Shown here one piece after another: positions 1 through 5,422 of a stretch of 5,422 bases of DNA. The stretch covers positions 1 through 5,422 of the forward strand of contig JAKADE010000223.1 of assembly GCA_021820785.1 (NCBI GenBank), read 5' to 3'. Within the stretch, counting starts at the first letter, position 1. Each line of letters opens with the position of its first letter. The translations under genes were made by a program, and so were the position numbers. Origin of the DNA: Pseudomonadota bacterium. GTDB lineage: Bacteria > Pseudomonadota > Gammaproteobacteria > Steroidobacterales > Steroidobacteraceae. Below the pieces are notes generated by a model. The model saw only the letters and a program-made list of their open reading frames with translations, was not told where the DNA came from and did no database searches.

Positions 1-2982
1 CACCATCGCCATCGGCCCCTCGATCTCCTGACCGGGACGATGCGCACCCAGCGCTAACGGCAGGAGGCCGAGCGCCGTCACCGAAGCTGTCATGAGGATT
101 GGCGCCAAGCGGTGCATCGCGCCGAGCTCCGCCGTCTCCCGATTCCACGACCGGCCCTCCTCGAGCACTAGCGTGCGATAGTGTGACAGCAGCATGATCG
201 CGTTTCGCAGCGTGATGCCGAACACGGTGACGAACCCGACCGCCGCGCCCAGCGAGATCGGCAGCCTTGCGACCCAAATCGCGGCAATGCCGCCCACGAG
301 TGCGAACGGCAGATTCACGGCGAGCAACCCTACGGTGCGCGCGTCGCGCAGGGCGATGAAGAGCAGAGCCAGGATGGCGGCCAGCGCCAGGATGAAATCG
401 AGCGACAACTGCAGCCGCGCCTGGCTCGAAGCAATCGCCGTGCCGCCGACCCGCAGGTAGTCTCCATGCGCCAGCGGCACGGTCGAGAGCCGGCGGCGCG
501 CCAAAGAGACAAACCGCGCGGCGCTGCCCGTGACATTCGCCGTAACGATCTGCACGCGCTGAGCACCACGGTGCAGGATGACGGATTGGCCCGCCCGCTC
601 GCGGACATGAGCCAGCACCCCCAGGGGCACGACCAGACCCGTGGGGCTGATCAGCGGAACCTCGCCGACCGTGGCCGGATCGGCGCGCAGCGCAGGCGGC
701 AGCACCACGGCGATCGGGAACGATCGGCCGGCCGTGTACACGCGCCCCACCGTACGGCCGCTGTAGCTCGTCTGGATGGCGCGCAAGACCTGGCCTCGCG
801 TGAAACCGTAGCGCGTCAGCGCCGACTGGTCCAGCCGGATGGAGAGCTCGGGCGTGCCGGGGGGCGCCTGGATGCGCACGCCGGCCGCTCCCGGCACCTG
901 CCTCAGCGCCGCGGCTACGCGCAACGCATCCGTGTTCAGCGCGCCGAGACGACGTCCGTAGATCGTCACGACCACCGGGGCCGTGACGCCGGAGAGCGTC
1001 TCGTGAACGCGCTCGGTGAGAAAGGTGTTTGACCACCAGCGCACGCCGGGAGCCCCTCTGACGGCGGCCAGGATCTTACGCTCGGCGGCCGCGCTGTCCG
1101 CATTTCCCTCGGTGGTCAGACCCACGTCGATCTCCGCCTTGTTCGTGAGCGCATTGCCGTTCGAGAGATGCGCGCGGCCGACGTGCATCACCACGTGGGC
1201 AACCTCCGGCAGATTTTCCATGATGCGGATCGCCCGCTCCCCCACACTCGTCGTGGCCGCGAGCGAAGTGCCGGGCGCGGTCTCGAAGTGCACGATCAGA
1301 TCGTTCTCGTTGAATTGCGGCAGGAAGCTGGTGCGCAGCGCCGGCACGCTTGCCAGGCCGCCGACGACGAGGACGGCGACCGAGACCAGCACGGTGCGAG
1401 GATGCCGCTCGACGAAGGCGAGCATGCGGCTGTAGATACGCTTAGCCCGCGCCAGCAGCGGCGGATCGGCGGGATCGAGCGGGGCGCGGTCAAGCAGGAT
1501 CAAACCCAGGGCCGGCGTGACGGTGAGCGCCACGACGAGCGAGGAGACAATGGCCAAGATGTAGGCCAGCGCCAGAGGCCGGAACAGCCGACCGGCGACG
1601 CCGGTCAAGTACAGCACGGGCAGGAAAATGAGAACGACCGAGAAAGTCGCGAAGATCACCGCCTTACGTACCTCGAGCGTCGCACGGAGCATGACTTTAA
1701 ACGCGCTTTGCGGCTGAGGTAGACCACGATTTTCCCGCAATCGACGATGCATGTTCTCGACACCGACGACCGCGTCATCGACCACCTCGCCGAGGGCGAT
1801 TGCGAGCCCGCCCAGCGAAAGGGTATTCAAGCTGAACCCGAGCCCGGTGAGGATCAATGCTGCGGAGAGGAGGGACAGCGGTATGGCGGTGAAAGAGATG
1901 ACGGCCGTGCGCCAGTTTCGCAGCGCGAAGTACAGCACCACGAAGATGAGCACGCCGCCGATCCCTAAGGAATTGCGCACGTCGCGCAGCGCGGCATCGA
2001 TAAAGGACGCCGGCCGCAGACCGTTCGGCTGGACGGTGATTCCGTCTCGCTTAAGAAGCGGCGCGAGCGTCGCCAGGGCGTGATCCAGTCCTCGCGTCAC
2101 CGCGAGCGTATTGGCGCCATACTGCGAGCCGATGACAAGCACGAGTCCGCGCTTGGTGCCCACCCGCGCACTGCCAATCGGAGGCGGCGATCCCTCGATG
2201 ACCTGGGCGACCTCGCCCAGAGTGACACTGCGATGATCGCGGCGCAGGAAGAGGCTCCCGGCGAGAGCTGCCGGCGTCGTCGCCTGGCCGTGGCTCATCA
2301 GGAAGAGCTGCTGGTTCGGGGTATTGACGACCCCGGCGCCGCGAACGGCGCTCGCGGCGGCCGCGGCCGCTGTGAGTTGATTGAGCCCGGAGTGTAGCGC
2401 AATCAGCTTGCTGGGATGGAATTGCACTTGCAGCTGCTCGGGCCGCGAGCCGAAGATCACCACCTTCGACACCCCCGGCGCGGCGAGCAACGCCGGACGG
2501 ATCGTCCAGCGGGTGATCTCGGTGAGCTGCATCAAAGAGAGCTTCGGCGCGGTCAGCCCGATCGTGAGAGCAACGCCGGTGGAGGACTGAAGCGGGGCGA
2601 TGACCGGCGTCGCTCCGGGTGGAAGAGCGGGCGTCAGCGGCGCCAGTCGCTGCGACACGAGCTGTTGATCGAGATAGACATTCGTGTTGCCGTGAAACGC
2701 CGCGGTCACGACCGACAGCCCCTCCATCGACTGCGAACGCAAGACCGATAGCCCTGGAATGCCGTTGACCGCATCTTCAACGGGCGTCGTAACCAGCGCC
2801 TCGATCTGCCGGGGCGCAAGACCCGCCGCATTGGTAACGACGGTGATCGTCGGCGGCCCAAACTCCGGGAATACGTCGTACGGCGCACGGATGACTGCCA
2901 GGAGCCCCATCAGGGTCAGTCCGAGCGCCGCGGACAGGATGACCCAGCGGAAACGCAGGCAAAATTCGGCGATGGCGCGCAT
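1..2982 (-). CDS. HME-RND (CzcA/CusA family) efflux permease, partial at the C-terminus
   Basis: This is the inner-membrane, proton-driven pump subunit of a tripartite efflux system. Hand translation gives 994 uninterrupted codons from ATG at 2982, and the frame is still open at base 1. Helix 1 spans about residues 12-33 and is followed by the family signature DVFPEFGPP (42-50). The first periplasmic domain runs to about 334. Helices 2-6 lie at about 336-494, with IALGEVVDDAVVGVEN in helix 4 (395-410; acidic D402, D403, E409). Helix 7 is near 530-547, and the second periplasmic domain covers about 550-860, including LSGVTAPVVV. Helices 8-11 lie at 861-980. The end matches the family's GQEIEGPMA segment before helix 12, so roughly 30-50 residues are missing. 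A GAGGGA ribosome site sits 8 nt before ATG, and the adaptor's TGA closes the frame upstream. Substrate is uncertain: only two methionines (588, 599) occur in the second periplasmic domain, which argues against a CusA-type copper site. Confidence 0.95.
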   Translation of the reverse strand, partial: MRAIAEFCLRFRWVILSAALGLTLMGLLAVIRAPYDVFPEFGPPTITVVTNAAGLAPRQIEALVTTPVEDAVNGIPGLSVLRSQSMEGLSVVTAAFHGNTNVYLDQQLVSQRLAPLTPALPPGATPVIAPLQSSTGVALTIGLTAPKLSLMQLTEITRWTIRPALLAAPGVSKVVIFGSRPEQLQVQFHPSKLIALHSGLNQLTAAAAAASAVRGAGVVNTPNQQLFLMSHGQATTPAALAGSLFLRRDHRSVTLGEVAQVIEGSPPPIGSARVGTKRGLVLVIGSQYGANTLAVTRGLDHALATLAPLLKRDGITVQPNGLRPASFIDAALRDVRNSLGIGGVLIFVVLYFALRNWRTAVISFTAIPLSLLSAALILTGLGFSLNTLSLGGLAIALGEVVDDAVVGVENMHRRLRENRGLPQPQSAFKVMLRATLEVRKAVIFATFSVVLIFLPVLYLTGVAGRLFRPLALAYILAIVSSLVVALTVTPALGLILLDRAPLDPADPPLLARAKRIYSRMLAFVERHPRTVLVSVAVLVVGGLASVPALRTSFLPQFNENDLIVHFETAPGTSLAATTSVGERAIRIMENLPEVAHVVMHVGRAHLSNGNALTNKAEIDVGLTTEGNADSAAAERKILAAVRGAPGVRWWSNTFLTERVHETLSGVTAPVVVTIYGRRLGALNTDALRVAAALRQVPGAAGVRIQAPPGTPELSIRLDQSALTRYGFTRGQVLRAIQTSYSGRTVGRVYTAGRSFPIAVVLPPALRADPATVGEVPLISPTGLVVPLGVLAHVRERAGQSVILHRGAQRVQIVTANVTGSAARFVSLARRRLSTVPLAHGDYLRVGGTAIASSQARLQLSLDFILALAAILALLFIALRDARTVGLLAVNLPFALVGGIAAIWVARLPISLGAAVGFVTVFGITLRNAIMLLSHYRTLVLEEGRSWNRETAELGAMHRLAPILMTASVTALGLLPLALGAHRPGQEIEGPMAMV

Positions 2983-2990
2983 CAATCCGG

Positions 2991-2996
2991 TCCCTC
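2991..2996 (-). promoter_or_regulatory. Ribosome binding site of the permease gene
   Basis: On the minus strand GAGGGA lies 8 nt before the ATG at 2982 and overlaps the stop codon of the adaptor (TGAGGGA). This supports the ATG rather than the adjacent in-frame TTG at 2985-2983, and suggests that ribosomes finishing the adaptor reinitiate on the permease. Confidence 0.65.
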
Positions 2997-3966
2997 AGTC
3001 ATCATTCCCATCCTCGGGCTTGCTTGCCTGCGCGGCTTTCGCCGCCGGCGCCGCTTGCGCAGCGGCCGAATACAGGAGCGCCGCCCCGCCGGTGACGATG
3101 CGATCGCCGGGATGCAGCAGGGTCCCTGGGCTCTCCGGTACGAAGTATCCGTCGCCCGAAATGAAGGAGCTGCGGATCGGTACCGGTAAAAAGAATCCTG
3201 GGGCGGTCTCGCGGAACACGAGCAGCTCGCCGTGATCCCACACGACAGCCGAGCGGGGCACCAGGACGCCCGTTTTTCTCGGCGCGGTTTCGAGGGAGAC
3301 CGTGAGCGGTGTGCCGATCGGCGCCGCTGTCTGCGCGGGCATCAGATAAAACAGACTCTGACCGGTCACACCGGCGGCCGTGCGCGGTGCGCGGCTGATG
3401 AAGCGCAGCTGAACCTTCCCGCCGTTGGGAGTCGTAGCCGAGGCCGTCGTGGGTGGATGCGCCAGCGCCTGACCGAGCGGAAGACTCACTTCGACCAGCG
3501 CCGCCATGCCGGTCTCGAGTGCAGGCACCGGCGCTCTCGCCGAGACCGCAGCGTCGGACAGTTTGAGGCCCCAGTGCGCAAGAATCCTTGTATGCAACTG
3601 CATATACGTCGCAGCCGCCGTCGCGAGACCCGCCTGCGCGGTCTGCAGCGCCGCCTGGGAGATGTTGTGGTGGTCGCGGTAGAGCCCGGCCGCGCGCCGG
3701 GCCTCGCTCCGCGCCAGAGCCGCGTGGGCGCGCGCGGCAATGACTTGCGAGACGAGCATCGCGAGGGGTCCGGGATCGAGAACGATGCCATACGCCGATA
3801 ACCGGGGCGCCGACTCAAGGCGTCTCAACCCGGCAGTCCGGATCTGCCCCGCCGCCAGCTCTCGGAGCCCGAGTTTGAGCGGCGCGAGGCCCGCGGCTGG
3901 CGCCACGGGCGCCAAAATGGCCGCAGCGATGGCTGCCACCAGACACTGAATGACTCTTTTGGACAT
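2995..3966 (-). CDS. Compact RND periplasmic adaptor (membrane-fusion protein, HlyD/CusB/CzcB-like)
   Basis: This periplasmic subunit is expected to bridge the permease and the outer-membrane factor. It has 323 residues from the ATG at 3966. An in-frame TTG directly before would add one residue, but GGGA lies 8 nt from the ATG and only 5 nt from the TTG, so ATG is preferred. Residues 1 to about 24 look like a Sec signal peptide (KR, hydrophobic core, A-P-A site) with no lipobox. A short helical hairpin follows at about 66-136, including LYRDHHNISQAALQTAQA. The beta-barrel region is at about 150-232. The membrane-proximal part contains VLVPRSAVVWDHGELLVF (234-251), the most typical adaptor motif, and RIVTGGAALL (289-298). 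The C-terminus is a low-complexity Ala-rich, then acidic, tail (about 301-323). CusB and CzcB are longer (over 400 residues), and here the lipoyl/barrel-sandwich halves flanking the hairpin are hard to see. No His- or Met-rich metal site is visible. The first base of its ATG is the last base of the preceding stop codon. Confidence 0.9.
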   Translation of the reverse strand: MSKRVIQCLVAAIAAAILAPVAPAAGLAPLKLGLRELAAGQIRTAGLRRLESAPRLSAYGIVLDPGPLAMLVSQVIAARAHAALARSEARRAAGLYRDHHNISQAALQTAQAGLATAAATYMQLHTRILAHWGLKLSDAAVSARAPVPALETGMAALVEVSLPLGQALAHPPTTASATTPNGGKVQLRFISRAPRTAAGVTGQSLFYLMPAQTAAPIGTPLTVSLETAPRKTGVLVPRSAVVWDHGELLVFRETAPGFFLPVPIRSSFISGDGYFVPESPGTLLHPGDRIVTGGAALLYSAAAQAAPAAKAAQASKPEDGNDD

Positions 3967-3978
3967 CAACGCTTTCCC
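3964..3978 (-). promoter_or_regulatory. Coupled stop/start junction (TGATG) with ribosome site for the adaptor
   Basis: The TGA of the outer-membrane factor (3968-3966) and the ATG of the adaptor (3966-3964) share one base. GGGAAAG (3978-3972) lies inside the end of the upstream gene at suitable spacing. This layout is typical of translational coupling and would keep the two subunits in proportion. Confidence 0.65.
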
Positions 3979-5333
3979 GCGATCAAAAAGGGGTGATAGA
4001 GCGCCGCCTCGAGCTCCCCGAGAGCGGCGCGCTCGTGCACCGAGGCGGCAAGCGCCCCCTGCCCGGCCTGCACGAAGGCTTCCTCAGCTCCGAGGAGCCG
4101 CAGCCGGCCGATCTGGCCCGCGGTGAATTCGATTCGCCGTCGCGAGAGCACAGTGGTCGCTGAAGCGCGCACCTGACGGGCGCTGGCAAGCTCAGCGGCA
4201 CTCGCTTTCCAGTCCGTTTGCGCCCGCTCGATCTCGGCCAGGGCTTGCGCCTGAGTCGCAGTGAATTCCGCGGCGGCAACACGCCGTGCGGTGCGGGCCT
4301 GCGCAATGGGTCCCTGGTTCTGATTGAGAATCGGCAAAGGGAGCGAGACGGCCAGGAGGAACTTGTTGTCACCTTGGTCGTAGTGATAGCCCGGTCCGAT
4401 GTCGATCGAGGGATATTGCCGTGCGATCGCGAGGCGCAGATTGGCTTCCGACGCACGGTAGCGGGCCAGGGCGGCGAGAACATCGGGCCGTTTGATGAGC
4501 GCCGCGTGAATGAGCGGACCCAGCTTGCCGGGGCGCTGCGGATGGGAGATTCCCGCCAGATCCAGTTTGACATCATGGAGTGCCGCAACTGTCAGGCCGA
4601 GGGCCCTCGCCAATCCGGTACGTGTCAACTGCAGCGTCCTCTCTCGGGCTGCGGCCTCGAGCTGCGCCTGCTCTTGGGCAAGCGTCGCCGTGGTCAGGTC
4701 CGAAGCCGAAACCATCCCCGCCCGATAGCGCTGCGCGACCGCAACCTGGTATCGATTCGCGACGGCAAGCGCTCTGATCGACAGCTTGGCGGAGCGCTGC
4801 GTCGACCACAACGCAAGGAGCGCCGCGCGCACTCGGCCTCGCAATTGCCAGGCCGTGACGGCGATCGCCTCCCGCGCCGCCTCCGCTTGTGCCCGCGCCC
4901 GGCTGATGAGCGCAGGCCGCACTCCGAACGCACGGATCAGGAAGCTGACCACCGGCCCCACCTTCCAAGGCGATGGGACGGTCGTAGTCGTGTTGTAAGC
5001 TGGCTGGAATGAGAGCGTCGGATTGGGCAGCTCCGCGGCAGTGATTTCCCCTGCCTTCGCTTCTCCCCATTGCGCGGTGGCAAGCGGCATGTCCGGCCGC
5101 TCAAATTCGGCCACCAGAGATAGCGTCTCGAGATTCCACTGCGGCGGTCCGGCGCGATGCTCCTCGATCGCGAGGAAGTGGAGCAGCCGCGGGTCGGTGA
5201 GGCTACGCGCAGTCAGGGAGCGCGCCGTCGCCTCGGGATGGATCGGACGAGCCCGGTAGGTTGCGCAGCTGGCCAGCGGCAAGACAATTAGAACAGCGAA
5301 AACCCTCGCAGCGGGGCGCGCGATCACCTTCAT
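3966..5333 (-). CDS. TolC-family outer-membrane efflux lipoprotein (CusC/CzcC-like)
   Basis: This is the outer-membrane channel subunit of the pump, expected to act as a trimer. The protein has 455 residues. The N-terminus is a lipoprotein signal: MKVIARPAAR, a hydrophobic core, then the lipobox LASC with Cys23 as the lipidated residue. ELPNPTL (101-107) is the usual early family motif. The two tandem outer-membrane-efflux repeats are visible: RYRAGMVSASDLTTA (203-217) ends the first, and EFTAGQIGRLRLLGAEEAF (402-420) is its counterpart in the second. PGYHYDQGDNKF (314-325) followed by LPLPILNQNQGPIAQA (331-346) is characteristic of the CzcC/CusC branch. Long Ala/Arg/Gln-rich stretches between these fit the helical barrel. 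ATG at 5333 is the only usable start: an in-frame TAA lies 16 codons upstream with no ATG, GTG, TTG or CTG between, and it places the signal peptide correctly. The ribosome site is weak, with TAGG about 10 nt upstream as the nearest candidate. It is the first gene of the apparent operon. Confidence 0.95.
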   Translation of the reverse strand: MKVIARPAARVFAVLIVLPLASCATYRARPIHPEATARSLTARSLTDPRLLHFLAIEEHRAGPPQWNLETLSLVAEFERPDMPLATAQWGEAKAGEITAAELPNPTLSFQPAYNTTTTVPSPWKVGPVVSFLIRAFGVRPALISRARAQAEAAREAIAVTAWQLRGRVRAALLALWSTQRSAKLSIRALAVANRYQVAVAQRYRAGMVSASDLTTATLAQEQAQLEAAARERTLQLTRTGLARALGLTVAALHDVKLDLAGISHPQRPGKLGPLIHAALIKRPDVLAALARYRASEANLRLAIARQYPSIDIGPGYHYDQGDNKFLLAVSLPLPILNQNQGPIAQARTARRVAAAEFTATQAQALAEIERAQTDWKASAAELASARQVRASATTVLSRRRIEFTAGQIGRLRLLGAEEAFVQAGQGALAASVHERAALGELEAALYHPFLIAGKR

Positions 5334-5422
5334 GTCGAAGGAGCCTACGCCCTCGCGAATGACGTAATGCTGACGCTGAGATTACGATTTCGTAAGCTCG
5401 GCGGGTGCTGTAGCGCCCGACG
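5334..5422 (-). promoter_or_regulatory. Upstream (promoter/leader) region of the efflux operon
   Basis: These 89 bases precede the first gene and hold no supportable coding sequence. They are the only place in the window where an operon promoter would be expected. I find no convincing TTGACA/TATAAT pair: the best hexamers reach only about three of six matches. An activator-dependent promoter, or a start site beyond the window edge, is possible. The notable element is the inverted repeat at 5382-5395. Confidence 0.4.
5382..5395. promoter_or_regulatory. 14-bp inverted repeat, candidate response-regulator operator
   Basis: TTACGAAATCGTAA on the minus strand is a perfect 6-bp inverted repeat around a 2-bp centre. 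It lies 48-62 bp before the first start codon. Its size and geometry equal the core copper box recognised by CusR/PcoR-type regulators (TGACAANNTTGTCA, from memory), with 8 of the 12 defined positions identical. An OmpR/PhoB-family metal regulator is therefore a reasonable guess, but no regulator gene lies in the window to support it. Confidence 0.45.

Noticed and set aside
194..2751. Several long open frames on the plus strand opposite the permease, for example 466-1032, 1168-1722 and 2416-2751.
   Set aside because: They lie antisense to a continuous 994-codon frame with clear RND motifs. Their translations are Arg/Gly/Asp-rich with no recognisable domain, as expected from antisense reading of GC-rich DNA.
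3684..3702. Strong GC hairpin (7-bp arms GCCCGGC/GCCGGGC, 5-base loop).
   Set aside because: It lies inside the adaptor coding region, encoding part of the helical hairpin (EARRAAGL). It has no U-tract and is explained by GC-rich Ala/Arg/Gly codons, so it is not a supportable terminator.
4218..5012. A 264-residue open frame on the plus strand opposite the outer-membrane factor gene.
   Set aside because: It overlaps a well-supported TolC-family gene, shows no domain and is rich in Arg and Gly, so it is best read as a shadow frame.
5199..5228. Short repeated peptide TARSL-TARSL near the N-terminus of the outer-membrane factor (residues 36-45).
   Set aside because: The two copies differ at the DNA level, and an (A)RSL-x-D-x-x-L segment is common at this place in the family. 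At most it is a small, old duplication.
5363..5367. A second TTACG on the minus strand, 28 bp downstream of the TTACG that begins the palindrome.
   Set aside because: A 5-base match without a partner arm is easily due to chance, and the spacing is not a whole number of helical turns.
5367..5422. Possible divergent gene start on the plus strand (ATG at 5367, open to the window edge).
   Set aside because: Only 18 codons are visible. There is no ribosome site at suitable spacing (the AAGGAG at 5338-5343 is about 23 nt away), and it would run through the palindrome. Too little to call.

Overview
The window comes from a Gram-negative bacterium. It encodes an outer-membrane lipoprotein and a three-part envelope efflux pump. 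The DNA is GC-rich throughout, which fits a proteobacterium, although nothing here fixes the genus. All genes lie on the minus strand and read from right to left. Coding sequence fills essentially the whole window; the only non-coding DNA of any length is the 89 bases at the right edge.

Layout, in transcription order: (1) positions 5422-5334 are the upstream region, with a 14-bp inverted repeat at 5382-5395 that resembles the box of an OmpR/PhoB-type metal response regulator; (2) 5333-3966 encodes a TolC/CusC/CzcC-type outer-membrane factor with a lipoprotein signal peptide; (3) 3966-2995 encodes an unusually small RND periplasmic adaptor (membrane-fusion protein), whose start codon shares one base with the previous stop (TGATG); (4) 2982-1 encodes an RND inner-membrane permease of the heavy-metal-efflux (HME, CzcA/CusA) branch. 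The permease frame was translated by hand over all 994 visible codons. It is open without a frameshift and leaves the left edge after transmembrane helix 11, so only a short C-terminal piece is missing.

The gene order (outer-membrane factor, adaptor, permease) is that of czcCBA, and tight spacing makes one polycistronic, translationally coupled transcript likely. The permease would take substrate from the periplasm or inner membrane using the proton gradient. The adaptor would link it to the outer-membrane channel, which would release substrate outside the cell. Family membership points to export of metal ions, but the substrate is open. The permease has neither the CzcA-type DFG sequence in helix 4 nor enough periplasmic methionines for a CusA-type copper/silver site. 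The adaptor lacks obvious His- or Met-rich metal-binding segments.

I see no mobile element, RNA gene, CRISPR array or clearly new system. The most notable points are the small adaptor, the divergent helix-4 motif of the permease and the upstream palindrome.
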